A stretch of 64,000 nt of DNA from Hyphomicrobiales bacterium (GTDB lineage Bacteria; Pseudomonadota; Alphaproteobacteria; Rhizobiales; Rhizobiaceae), in the NCBI GenBank assembly GCA_900472625.1, contig UCIT01000017.1, forward strand, positions 1-64,000, given 5' to 3'. Positions 1 to 8,440 of this stretch are shown piece by piece. Position numbers and translations under genes: made by a program. The notes below the pieces were generated by a model. That model saw only the letters and a list, made by a program, of their open reading frames with translations. It was not told where the DNA came from and made no database searches. Position 1 is the stretch's first letter. Each line of letters opens with the position of its first letter.

Positions 1-465
1 AAAATCAGCTTTCTCGTAATGCGCTGATTTGACAGGGGAATTTCCAAAGGGGCCAACACGCCCTCAAACACCCTTGGCCCGCGCCCGCTTTTCCTCCCTC
101 ACGCGGTCTATGGGACGCGACCTTTCATGTGCCTGCGAAGCGCCGTTAACCATCTTTTCAACAGTGTACGGGATTGTAGGAGAGAAAACTCCAATCAGGT
201 GAACATGATGTCCACTACCCTCTTGCAGCATGGCCTGCCGCTTATGGCGACGGCAACAGCGCTGTCTCCGCCACGGATCAACGCCGTTGGCTGCCGCGTG
301 GAATCTTCATTCAACGGCTCCCCGATCCCGCAGCTACACACTGCCGCCCCCGGCTAATTGTCGTTTCCTCCATACGCAGTGCTCGGCACGACGTCACGGC
401 GCGACCGTGTGCGATCGAAATCCAGGACTTCTGCGTCGTCTTTCTATTTCATCGGGAAAATCATT
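1..465. other. Non-coding leader region before the ArsR gene
   Basis: I see no convincing gene in this stretch; the short open frames have unusual composition and no good ribosome binding site. An 8-bp inverted repeat (AAATCAGC at 2-9, GCTGATTT at 23-30) followed on the minus strand by TTTT could be a terminator for a minus-strand gene lying outside the window. The rest probably holds the promoter region of the regulator starting at 466. Confidence 0.4.
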
Positions 466-807
466 ATGAAAAACGATAGCTACACTGAGAAGACCATCAC
501 CACTCTTGCCGATCAACTCTTCGTCCTTGGAAATGCAAACCGCCTCGCCATCCTGAAGAATCTTGCCGATGGAGAGATCCAGGTCAACGTGCTCGCGACC
601 AAGCTCGGGCTCGGACAGTCGGCTCTATCACAGCATCTGGCAATTCTGCGATCCTGCGAGTTCGTCAGCACTCGGCGTGTCTCCCAGTCGGTTTTCTACT
701 CTATTCGGCCGACCGCGATCGCCTCCGCGCTGGCCGGCGTCAAGGATCTGCTGTTCAGCCAACCGGCCGCCATCAAAACGGAACGCGTGGCTGGCAGCAA
801 TCATTGA
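466..807 (+). CDS. ArsR-family transcriptional regulator (NolR-like)
   Basis: This 113-residue protein is a small winged-helix repressor of the ArsR/SmtB family. The helix-turn-helix lies around residues 35-75, with the typical stretch LGLGQSALSQHLAILR and the wing that follows. The sequence resembles the rhizobial regulator NolR rather than metal sensors: I see no CxC metal-binding motif. I chose the ATG at 466 because the upstream extension to a TTG at 358 looks non-coding and has no family counterpart. It sits 229 bases upstream of a transporter operon on the same strand and may control it, which is inference from position. Confidence 0.8.
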   Translation: MKNDSYTEKTITTLADQLFVLGNANRLAILKNLADGEIQVNVLATKLGLGQSALSQHLAILRSCEFVSTRRVSQSVFYSIRPTAIASALAGVKDLLFSQPAAIKTERVAGSNH

Positions 808-895
808 GCGCGTTTGCGGCGGGTAAGACAAAACGTGCTAAACGCCGGACCTCGCCCGATTGAGGCGCCAGCTGCCGGAGCCCTCGGCTAAATAT

Positions 896-909
896 TGACC
901 ATTTGGTCA
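896..909. promoter_or_regulatory. 14-bp palindrome, possible activator or repressor site
   Basis: TGACCA-TT-TGGTCA is a perfect 6-2-6 palindrome about 75 bases upstream of the sigma-54 promoter at 983-997. That spacing suits an enhancer-binding protein site, but the sequence is not a clean NtrC site (expected GCAC/GGTGC halves). The ArsR regulator encoded just upstream is another possible ligand. Confidence 0.4.
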
Positions 910-982
910 GAAAATAGCCTGAGCCAAACATCATAAGGCTAATGAACATAAGTTTATCGTTTTAAATCAACGATATTTTGTT

Positions 983-997
983 TGGCACAGCTCTTGC
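983..997 (+). promoter_or_regulatory. Sigma-54 (RpoN) -24/-12 promoter
   Basis: The sequence TGGCAC-AGCTC-TTGC matches the sigma-54 consensus TGGCACG-N4-TTGCW, with the invariant GG (984-985) and GC (996-997) exactly ten bases apart. It lies 40 bases before the ATG of the substrate-binding protein gene, leaving a leader of roughly 28 bases that contains the ribosome binding site AGAGGG. Transcription would start near 1009 and cover the operon from 1037 to 8431. It implies activation by an enhancer-binding protein, probably linked to nitrogen or carbon status. Confidence 0.75.
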
Positions 998-1036
998 GAC
1001 GGGACTTGCATCGTTTCGTCACAAGAGGGATATGCA

Positions 1037-2215
1037 ATGACCAAGGGTAAAGACACCGGCGACAAGACGCTGCTCTCATCGCTGCCTGACATTTCCAGGC
1101 GCACGCTACTGGGCGGCGTTGCCGCAGCCGGCGCCAGCACCGTCTTTGGAAACTTCACCATTTTCTCGCGCCAGGCGCATGCCGCCGAGCCGCTGCGTGT
1201 GCTGTGCTGGCCGGGCTATGAAGAGAAGGACGTCATTGCCGAGTTCGAGGATTTGCACAGGACCAAGGTCGAGTTCAAGATCTACATCGGTGGCGAGCAA
1301 ATGCTGCAGTTCTTCGCGCAGACCGCGCCCGGTACCTTCGATGCCATCATTTCAGACGCCGAGTATGTCCAGAAGCTCAAGGCGCAGAAGGCGATCGAGG
1401 CCTATTCGACCAAGGGCTTCGACGAGCTCGCCAACTATCACCCGAAGTTCCGCGATTTCGCGCCGACCAGAGGCGAGACGGAAGGCACGGTCTACGGCAT
1501 CCCGACGCGCTTCTCCTTTTACGGCATCTCCTACAACACTGACGAAATGTCGGCCGAGGAAGCCGGCGACTGGGCATCGCTGCTCAATCCCAAGTATGAA
1601 GGGAAGATCGGCATGTTCGACTGGTACCTGCCGAACCTCGGCAATGCCAGCCTGGCGATCAACCCCGGCAACCAGACGCCCTACGCGATCGACGGTGCTC
1701 AACTGGCGCAGGTGAAGGACTTCCTGATGAAGCTGCGGCCACAGATCGGCATGTTCGGCTCTTCGAACCAGCCGATCGCCCAGGCGATGCTGGCGGGCGA
1801 CATAATCGCCTCGCCGACGGGCGACCTCGACATCGACCTCAAACTCGCCGGCTACGACAACTTCTCCTCGACGATCCCGAAGCAGGGCGGCATTCGCTGG
1901 CAGGAAGTCGCCACGGTTTGCGCCGCGTCGAAGAACAAGGACCTGGCGATGGAGTGGGTCAAGTACATGACCTCGCCGAAGGTGCAGTCCAAGCTGGTCT
2001 ATACCAAGGCCTTCAAGGCCCGCGGTCCGAACATGAAGATCGTCGATCATTGGGACGAGGACCAGAAGAAGCTGCTCTCCTACGTGCCCGATCCGGCCAA
2101 TCCCGGCAAGATGCTTGTGGAAACGCTGATCGACCGGTCCATGCCGCGCGGCCTGCCGTCGAACCAGCCCGAACAGGCCTGGATCGACATCTTCAACACA
2201 TTCAAGACGGCCTGA
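1037..2215 (+). CDS. ABC transporter substrate-binding protein, spermidine/putrescine (PotD) type
   Basis: This 392-residue periplasmic binding protein delivers its ligand to the membrane complex encoded by the next three genes. A twin-arginine signal (SRRTLLGGVAAAG, about residues 20-32) is followed by a hydrophobic stretch and a likely cleavage after AHA near residue 49, so export is probably by the Tat pathway. The mature part has the bilobed extracellular family 1/PotD pattern (LRVLCWPGYEE at the start, YGIPTRFSFYGISYNTD in the middle). The start has an AGAGGG site eight bases upstream. The true ligand is not known; the downstream genes argue for a nucleoside or other nitrogenous heterocycle rather than a polyamine. 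Confidence 0.85.
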   Translation: MTKGKDTGDKTLLSSLPDISRRTLLGGVAAAGASTVFGNFTIFSRQAHAAEPLRVLCWPGYEEKDVIAEFEDLHRTKVEFKIYIGGEQMLQFFAQTAPGTFDAIISDAEYVQKLKAQKAIEAYSTKGFDELANYHPKFRDFAPTRGETEGTVYGIPTRFSFYGISYNTDEMSAEEAGDWASLLNPKYEGKIGMFDWYLPNLGNASLAINPGNQTPYAIDGAQLAQVKDFLMKLRPQIGMFGSSNQPIAQAMLAGDIIASPTGDLDIDLKLAGYDNFSSTIPKQGGIRWQEVATVCAASKNKDLAMEWVKYMTSPKVQSKLVYTKAFKARGPNMKIVDHWDEDQKKLLSYVPDPANPGKMLVETLIDRSMPRGLPSNQPEQAWIDIFNTFKTA

Positions 2216-2292
2216 TTACCACCCGTTGAATGAAACGCGCGCCGCCCGGCATAGGTCGGGCGTCGCCTCTCTGCTTGCATCCAGGAACGACC

Positions 2293-3378
2293 ATGATTGC
2301 CGCAACATCAGCTCCCGACCTTGAACTGCTTTCGGTCACCAAGCGCTTTGACAGTTTCACGGCGGTCGATAACGTCAATCTGAAGGTCGGCCGCGGCGAG
2401 TTCGTCGCCATCATGGGACCGTCGGGCTGCGGCAAGACCACACTTTTGCGCATCCTGGCCGGACTGGAGATGGTCACCTCGGGACAGCTGCATATCCGCG
2501 ACAAAGACGTCTCGGATGTTCCCGTCAATCTGCGCTCGACGCGCCTGGTCTGGCAGAATTATGCCCTGTTTCCACATCTCGATGTCGCCGGGAACATTGC
2601 TTTCGGCCTGACACTCAAGGCACATGACAAGGCGATCGTTGCCGGGAAGGTTCGGGCGATGGCAGACCTCGTAGGACTTAGCGACTTTCTCGGCCGGCGG
2701 ATCGGGCAGCTTTCCGGAGGCCAGAAGCAGCGCGTGGCGCTTGCCCGCGCCTTGGTGACCGAGCCCGAGATCCTGCTGCTCGACGAGCCTTTGTCGGCGC
2801 TCGACGCGCATTTGCGCATTCGCATGCAGGGCGAATTGCGCCGGATACAGCGCCAGCTTGGCATGTCGTTCATCTACGTCACTCACAACCAGATCGAAGC
2901 CTTCTCAATGGCCGACCGCGTGGTTGTGATGAACAAGGGGCGGATCGAGCAGATCGATACGCCCGAGGAAATGTATGCCCGGCCGAAGACGGAATTTGTC
3001 GCCCGCTTCGTCGGCTCGAACAATCTGTTTCCCGGTCGCGTGCATTCGATCGAGCCGGACCATGCCGTGATCCATTGCGCGCATGGTCAGGTCAACGTCG
3101 CGACTCAAACGCCGCCCACTGTCGGCACGCCGGTCTTTGTGGTCGTGCAGGGAGACAAGATGACAAGCGCTCCGACAGGTCTTGCGCATGAGAACCGTGT
3201 CGATGCAACGTTGCGCGGGCGCGAATATGCCGGCTCTCACAATATCTACCTCATGGACCTGATCGACGGCACCGAGGTCAAGCTGACATCGCAGGCCACC
3301 TTGCCGATCGAGATCAACGCGCCCGTTTCGGCCTATTTCGCTGCCGAACATGCCACGCTGATCGAGGGGTCGGCGTGA
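2293..3378 (+). CDS. ABC transporter ATP-binding protein (PotA-like)
   Basis: This 361-residue ATPase powers the adjacent importer at the inner face of the membrane. The nucleotide-binding domain covers about the first 240 residues, with Walker A GPSGCGKTTLL, signature [15 protein letters not shown], Walker B LLLDEPLSALD and a switch histidine in YVTHNQIEA. The C-terminal 110 residues form a TOBE-type regulatory domain. I chose the ATG at 2293, seven bases after CAGGAAC, over an upstream ATG at 2230 that would add 21 non-conserved residues. Its stop overlaps the next start (TGATG), showing translational coupling. Confidence 0.9.
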   Translation: MIAATSAPDLELLSVTKRFDSFTAVDNVNLKVGRGEFVAIMGPSGCGKTTLLRILAGLEMVTSGQLHIRDKDVSDVPVNLRSTRLVWQNYALFPHLDVAGNIAFGLTLKAHDKAIVAGKVRAMADLVGLSDFLGRRIGQLSGGQKQRVALARALVTEPEILLLDEPLSALDAHLRIRMQGELRRIQRQLGMSFIYVTHNQIEAFSMADRVVVMNKGRIEQIDTPEEMYARPKTEFVARFVGSNNLFPGRVHSIEPDHAVIHCAHGQVNVATQTPPTVGTPVFVVVQGDKMTSAPTGLAHENRVDATLRGREYAGSHNIYLMDLIDGTEVKLTSQATLPIEINAPVSAYFAAEHATLIEGSA

Positions 3379-4301
3379 TGACGGCGACATCAGGCATCGA
3401 CAAGAGGCTGAAGACGCCAAACGACAGCCCGTTGAAATTCTGGTTCCTCGCGCCGCTGGTGCTGTGGCTTGGCGCGCTCTTCCTGCTGCCGCTTCTGTTC
3501 CTGCTGTGGATTGGCTTCTGGCGGGTCGAGAACTTCCAGGCGATACCGGATTTCTCGCTGAACAATTACCAAGAGATTTTCGCGAACTTCTTCAGCGGAT
3601 CGCGCTATGGGCTGGCGCTGGTTCAGTCTCTGTGGGTGGCCATCACGACCGCGGTCTTCGCCGTCGCCTTTTCCTATCTCATTGCGCTGGCACTGGCTTT
3701 CGCCGTGCCTGCGCGCTGGCAGCGGCTTGCGCTGCTGCTGGCGATCGCGCCTTTCTGGTCGAGCTACGTGCTCCGGCTGTATTCGTGGCAGACCATCCTG
3801 TCGCGCAACGGCGTCATCAACTCCACTCTCAAACAGATCGGCCTCTCCGATCTGCGCATCGACGTGATCTACACGCAGATTGCTACCCGCATCGGCCTGA
3901 TCCACTATCTCGCGCCGATCCTGGTCGTCATTCTTTATGTCGGGATTGTTGCGATCGATAAGGTGCTGATCGAGGCGGCACGGGAACTCGGCGCTACGCG
4001 GTGGCAGGCCTTTACCCGCGTAATCCTGCCGCTCAGCCGTTTCGGCCTGCTGACGGCCGGCAGCTTTGCGGTCATCGTTGGCCTTGGCGATGCACTTTCA
4101 GGCAATCTGCTCGGTGGTGGCGCCGGGCGTTCGATCTTCGGCAAGCTGCCGACCTATGCCAGCATGATCATGTCCGACTATTCGAGTTCGACCAACCTGC
4201 CCCGCACATCGGCGCTTGCCACCATCCTGATCGGCGTCATGATCGCCGCGCTTGTCGTCGGCTTCATCGCTGCAGACCGCGCCCGCCGGAGGACCGCATG
4301 A
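3378..4301 (+). CDS. ABC transporter permease (PotB-like)
   Basis: This 307-residue membrane protein is one half of the transmembrane channel of the polyamine-type importer. I see about six hydrophobic segments, beginning with WFLAPLVLWLGALFLLPLLF, and the EAA loop that docks the ATPase (EAARELGATRWQAFTRVILPL, about residues 196-216). The start ATG overlaps the stop of the ATPase gene, and a GTG one codon earlier is possible. The stop overlaps the start of the next permease, so the two channel subunits are probably made together. Confidence 0.88.
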   Translation: MTATSGIDKRLKTPNDSPLKFWFLAPLVLWLGALFLLPLLFLLWIGFWRVENFQAIPDFSLNNYQEIFANFFSGSRYGLALVQSLWVAITTAVFAVAFSYLIALALAFAVPARWQRLALLLAIAPFWSSYVLRLYSWQTILSRNGVINSTLKQIGLSDLRIDVIYTQIATRIGLIHYLAPILVVILYVGIVAIDKVLIEAARELGATRWQAFTRVILPLSRFGLLTAGSFAVIVGLGDALSGNLLGGGAGRSIFGKLPTYASMIMSDYSSSTNLPRTSALATILIGVMIAALVVGFIAADRARRRTA

Positions 4302-5104
4302 TGGCGCGTAACCCTTGGATCTTTCTTGGACGTCTTTGGCTTGGGCTTGCCTATGCCTTCATGTTCCTGCCGCTGGTCGTCCTGATCCTCTTCTCGTTCC
4401 AGAAGAACCGTTTTCCCGGCTTTCCGCTACAGGGCTGGACCACAGGCTGGTACGGAAAACTGTTTTCCGACGGAACGCTGCTCGACGCGCTTGGCCACAC
4501 GATGATCGTTTCGCCGGCCGCGGCGACGGTTGCGACAGTGATTGCTTTCTTTGCCGCCTATGCGCTGAACCGCTTCCACTTTCGCGGCAAGACAGCATTG
4601 CTCGGGCTGGTGACCCTGCCAATACTGATCCCGCCGTTGATCCTCGGCGTCGGCTTTCTCGGCCTGCTCGCCCGGGTGCATCTCTCCGGGACGCTGTTTG
4701 CGGTCTTCCTCACCCACGTGGTACTGATCACGGCACCGGCGCTGGCCATCATCCAGCTCCGCCTTGCGCAGATGCCCGGATCCCTTGAAGAGGCTGCATG
4801 GGATCTCGGAGCAACGGAGTGGCAGACCGTCTGCAAGGTGGTGCTGCCATTTGCATTGCCCGGTATTTTCGGTGCCTGGCTGCTCGCATTCACGTTCTCC
4901 TTCGACGAATTCATCATCGCCTGGTTCGTATCGGGCTTCCAGCCGACATTGCCGGTCGCGATCTATTCGGTGCTTGTTGCCGCCATCGATCCATCGCTGA
5001 ATGCCATCGGGACAATCGTGTTCGCGATTTCCTGTGCGGTTCTGATCGGCATCGAACTTGTCCTGCTCCCCTTCCTTGTCGGCAAACCCGGCGGCGACGC
5101 CTGA
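4298..5104 (+). CDS. ABC transporter permease (PotC-like)
   Basis: This is the second channel subunit of the importer, 268 residues with about six membrane segments. The EAA motif is EEAAWDLGATEWQTVCKVVLP. The gene starts at ATG 4298, which overlaps the previous stop (ATGA); a second ATG at 4301 lies seven bases after GGAGGA and could be the real start. Together with the preceding three genes it makes a complete type I importer. Only 19 bases separate its stop from the amidohydrolase gene that follows, so transport and metabolism are in one transcript. Confidence 0.88.
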   Translation: MMARNPWIFLGRLWLGLAYAFMFLPLVVLILFSFQKNRFPGFPLQGWTTGWYGKLFSDGTLLDALGHTMIVSPAAATVATVIAFFAAYALNRFHFRGKTALLGLVTLPILIPPLILGVGFLGLLARVHLSGTLFAVFLTHVVLITAPALAIIQLRLAQMPGSLEEAAWDLGATEWQTVCKVVLPFALPGIFGAWLLAFTFSFDEFIIAWFVSGFQPTLPVAIYSVLVAAIDPSLNAIGTIVFAISCAVLIGIELVLLPFLVGKPGGDA

Positions 5105-5123
5105 AGTACATCGGATACTCCCA

Positions 5124-6659
5124 ATGACCCTCCTGATCCGCAATGCTTCGATCCTGGCAATGGACAAGCGCAACGGCACGACACCCTTTTCCGGCGACAT
5201 GCTGATCGCGAACGGAACGATCGCAGCGATTGGCCCGGAGCTTGCGCTGCCGGCCAACGCCCGCGAGATCGACGGGCGCGGCAAACTGTTGATGCCGGGC
5301 CTCATCAATGCCCATCTCCATTCGTCGGAGACCTTCTTCAAGGGCAGGTACCAGCACATGCCGCTGGAAATCTGGATGCTTTATGCCTATCCGCTGTTGA
5401 TGAAGGGGCCGATTTCATCGCGCCTGCTTTATCTGCGCAGCCTGCTGGTGGCGATGGAATCGCTGAAGGCAGGCGTCACCACGATCGTCGACGACTTCTT
5501 CGATCCGCCAGGCTTCGATCTCGACCGCCTACGCTTGGTCTTCGACGCCTATGACGACGCTGGTATCCGCGCCAATATCTCGCATTGCGTCATCGACAAG
5601 CATGTCTTCGACACCATGCCCTATCTCCGCGACACGATCCCCGCCGCATTGCAGGCGGAAGTCCAAGGGCCATCGATTACGCCTGATGCCTACATGGACT
5701 ATTGCGCCGACGTGTTCGCTTCGCAGCACGGGCGCAGCGACCGTCTGGGCTTCATGATTTCGGCATCGGCGCCGCAGCGCTGCTCGATCGAGATGATGCA
5801 GGCCTGCACCGAGCTGGCAATCGAAAAATCTGTCCCCTACCACACGCACATCCTCGAAACGAAAACGCAAGCCGTGACCGGTACGGAGTTTTACGGCAAG
5901 AGCCTGATCCGCTACATGCACGATCTCGGCCTATTGAGCGCCAACACGACGATCGCGCATTCAATCTGGGTCTCGAACGAAGACATGGAACTGATGGGCG
6001 CGGCCGATTGCTCGATCGCCCACAATGCCATCTCCAACCTGAAGCTCGGCTCCGGAATCGCGCCCATCCGCCGCCTTCTCGACGCCGGCGTCAATGTCGG
6101 CCTCGGCACCGATGGTCTTTGCAGCAACGACACGGCGCGAATTTTCGATGTCATGCGCTTTGCCGCCCTGCTGCACGGCGTCGCCACGCCGGAGACCGAT
6201 CGTTGGGTCAGCGCATCCGATGTCCTTCGCTCCGCCACGATCGCCGGCGCAAGAACGGCGATGCTCGACAAGGTGACCGGATCACTGGAGGTCGGCAAGC
6301 GCGCCGATGTCGTGATGATTGATCTCGGCGGCTACGACTACATGCCGATGAACGAGCTCGATCATCATCTGGTCTATTGCGAGAACGGATCCGGCATCCG
6401 CATGGTGATCGTCAATGGCGAGATCACCGTGGAAGACGGTAAGCTTCTGACCATCAACGAAGAAGACATCTTCGCCGAATTGCGCGAGCTTCTACCAGCC
6501 TACATGAAGGACCATGCGGAACTGGAGCGACTGAACGCGCGCTTCGAGCCGTACATGCGCGAGATGTATCGCCGGGCGACGCTGCAGGATGTCGGCATGA
6601 ACCGCTATCAGGGCGATCTGCCGCTCTGGCCCGGCCAGAACAGCGTGGTCGGCCGCTGA
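5124..6659 (+). CDS. Metal-dependent amidohydrolase (chlorohydrolase/deaminase type)
   Basis: This 511-residue enzyme belongs to the TIM-barrel amidohydrolase superfamily, in the group that includes TrzN/AtzB, guanine deaminase-like and methylthioadenosine/adenosylhomocysteine deaminases. The metal ligands are visible: NAHLHSSETF (HxH, about residue 60-70), YHTHILETKT, TTIAHSIW and GLGTDGLCSND. These enzymes remove amino or halide groups from purine, pyrimidine or triazine rings. The C-terminus is longer than usual, with about 60 charged residues after the barrel. I start at 5124, where the family N-terminus MTLLIRNASIL begins. Its stop overlaps the deoA start. The exact substrate cannot be read from sequence. 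Confidence 0.82.
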   Translation: MTLLIRNASILAMDKRNGTTPFSGDMLIANGTIAAIGPELALPANAREIDGRGKLLMPGLINAHLHSSETFFKGRYQHMPLEIWMLYAYPLLMKGPISSRLLYLRSLLVAMESLKAGVTTIVDDFFDPPGFDLDRLRLVFDAYDDAGIRANISHCVIDKHVFDTMPYLRDTIPAALQAEVQGPSITPDAYMDYCADVFASQHGRSDRLGFMISASAPQRCSIEMMQACTELAIEKSVPYHTHILETKTQAVTGTEFYGKSLIRYMHDLGLLSANTTIAHSIWVSNEDMELMGAADCSIAHNAISNLKLGSGIAPIRRLLDAGVNVGLGTDGLCSNDTARIFDVMRFAALLHGVATPETDRWVSASDVLRSATIAGARTAMLDKVTGSLEVGKRADVVMIDLGGYDYMPMNELDHHLVYCENGSGIRMVIVNGEITVEDGKLLTINEEDIFAELRELLPAYMKDHAELERLNARFEPYMREMYRRATLQDVGMNRYQGDLPLWPGQNSVVGR

Positions 6660-8008
6660 TGTCCGGTCTGTCTCCCGCCGAATTCATCCGCCGCAAGCGC
6701 AACGACGAGCCGCTTGCTCCGGCAGATATCCGCGAATTCGTCGAGGGTATCGGCAACGGCACAGTCTCCGAGGGGCAGATCGCGGCTTTTGCCATGGCCG
6801 CATTCCTGAACGGCATGTCGTCGGCCGAGACGGCGGCGTTGACGCTTGCCATGCGCGATTCCGGCGACGTCATCGATTGGGCGGATACGGCGATCGCGTC
6901 ATCCGTCATCATCGACAAGCATTCCAGCGGCGGGACCGGCGACGAGAAAGTCAGCCTCATCCTCGCTCCCCTGGTCGCAGCCTGTGGAGTCCACATTCCG
7001 ATGATCTCGGCGCGAGGCCTCGGGCACACCGGCGGCGAAGTGGATCTCATGGAGGCCATACCGGGATGCGATATCGCGCCGCCGGCCGATGTCTTCAAGC
7101 GTGCCGTCGAGACGGCGGGCGCCGCCGTCATCGGCCCGACCGGGCGGCTTGCACCCGCCGATGCCGCCATCTACTACGTGCGCGACGTGACGGCGACGGT
7201 GGAGTCGGTGCCGCTGATCACCTCCTCCATCCTTTCCAAGAAGCTGGCGGCCGGCATTTCCGGTCTGGTCATGAGCGTCAATTTCGGTTCCGGGGCGTTC
7301 ATGCCGACCATCGCTGACGCAGAACAGCTGTCCTCCAGCCTGATTGCCGTCGCCAGGCAGGCAGGCCTGCCGATGGTGACGCTGATTGCCGACATGGACG
7401 AGGTCATGGGAGATTCGGTCGGAAGTCGTCTACAGGTGCTGGAGGCGATCCGTTTTCTGGACGGGACTCATCGCGATCCGCGGATGCTGACCCTGGTCAT
7501 GGCGCTTGCCGCTGAGATCCTGCTCCTGGCAAATCTGGTCGCCGACGAGCGGCAAGCGCGGCAGATGCTGCAGCAACACTTAGACAACGGGGCGGCACTG
7601 CAGCGTTTCGGCAAAATGGTGGCCTCCTTGGGTGGGCCGTCCGATCTTGTCGATGGGCCGGAGCGCTATCTGGAGACGGCTCCTTATGTCATGCCGGTCA
7701 CGGCAGCTACCGCCGGATACATCACCAAGGTCGATGCCTTCCAGATCGGGCTTGCCATGGTTGGGCTTGGTGCAGGTCGCAGGCTGCCGACCGACAGCAT
7801 CGATCATGGCGTCGGCGTCACCGGAATGCGCCATCTCGGCGATGCCATCGTCGCAGGTGACGCGCTTTGTCTCGTCCATGCACGCGATGCGATTGCGTAT
7901 GAAGCAGCCGCCGATGCCATCCGCGGCGCCATCACCATCACGGCTGACCGGCCGGCGGAAAACGCCGTCGTGACGGGCCGCATGTCCACCAACGACCCGG
8001 AGAATTGA
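6659..8008 (+). CDS. deoA: Thymidine phosphorylase
   Basis: This 449-residue enzyme splits thymidine (or deoxyuridine) with phosphate to give thymine and deoxyribose 1-phosphate. It has the all-alpha N-terminal domain (SPAEFIRRKRNDEPL), the glycine-rich phosphate site IDKHSSGGTGDEKVSL, and the signature region around SARGLGHTGGEVDLMEAIPG. The length is close to the usual 440. The ATG overlaps the stop of the amidohydrolase gene (TGATG). Finding it inside an ABC-transport operon, not beside deoB/deoC/deoD, suggests the operon takes up a nucleoside-like compound and cleaves it in the cytoplasm. Confidence 0.92.
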   Translation: MSGLSPAEFIRRKRNDEPLAPADIREFVEGIGNGTVSEGQIAAFAMAAFLNGMSSAETAALTLAMRDSGDVIDWADTAIASSVIIDKHSSGGTGDEKVSLILAPLVAACGVHIPMISARGLGHTGGEVDLMEAIPGCDIAPPADVFKRAVETAGAAVIGPTGRLAPADAAIYYVRDVTATVESVPLITSSILSKKLAAGISGLVMSVNFGSGAFMPTIADAEQLSSSLIAVARQAGLPMVTLIADMDEVMGDSVGSRLQVLEAIRFLDGTHRDPRMLTLVMALAAEILLLANLVADERQARQMLQQHLDNGAALQRFGKMVASLGGPSDLVDGPERYLETAPYVMPVTAATAGYITKVDAFQIGLAMVGLGAGRRLPTDSIDHGVGVTGMRHLGDAIVAGDALCLVHARDAIAYEAAADAIRGAITITADRPAENAVVTGRMSTNDPEN

Positions 8009-8431
8009 ATGTCATTCGCCCAACGTTACGCCATTACCGATGTCTGCATTCTGGTGAAGGACACCAAGCGCTCTATCGACTTCTATGTCGGGAGGCTCGG
8101 TTTCGAACTGAACCGCCAAGCGGAAGGATTTGCTGAATTCAACGGTGCGGGCCTGACGCTCGCCTGCTGGGAGATCGATCACATCAGCAGCCACACGGGC
8201 ATCTCGAATGCCAAGGCCGACGGCCCGCACAAGGTTTGCGTAGCCGTCCGCCTGCCGACGCCTGAGGAAATCGACGAGGCCTTTGCCGACCTCTCCGGCA
8301 AAGGTGTTGTCATGTATGGCCCGCCCGAGGACTATGTCTGGAACGCTCGCGGTTTCTACTTCAGCGGTCCGGATGACGAACTCTGGGAAGTCTACGCCTG
8401 GAAAGACGGCGGCTCCGCGGGCAATTTCTAA
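8009..8431 (+). CDS. VOC-superfamily (glyoxalase/bleomycin-resistance fold) protein
   Basis: This 140-residue protein has the paired beta-alpha-beta-beta-beta modules of the vicinal oxygen chelate fold, starting with VCILVKDTKRSIDFYVGRLGFELN and ending with FSGPDDELWEVYAW. The last part carries a Glu (LWEVY) at the usual metal-ligand place. It starts directly after the deoA stop, so it is the last gene of the operon. Members are lyases, isomerases, dioxygenases or binding proteins; which one applies here is not evident. Confidence 0.8.
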   Translation: MSFAQRYAITDVCILVKDTKRSIDFYVGRLGFELNRQAEGFAEFNGAGLTLACWEIDHISSHTGISNAKADGPHKVCVAVRLPTPEEIDEAFADLSGKGVVMYGPPEDYVWNARGFYFSGPDDELWEVYAWKDGGSAGNF

Positions 8432-8440
8432 CGACCAGTC

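Noticed and set aside
127..465. Short open frames before the ArsR gene
   Set aside because: No ribosome binding site, odd amino-acid composition and mutual overlap.
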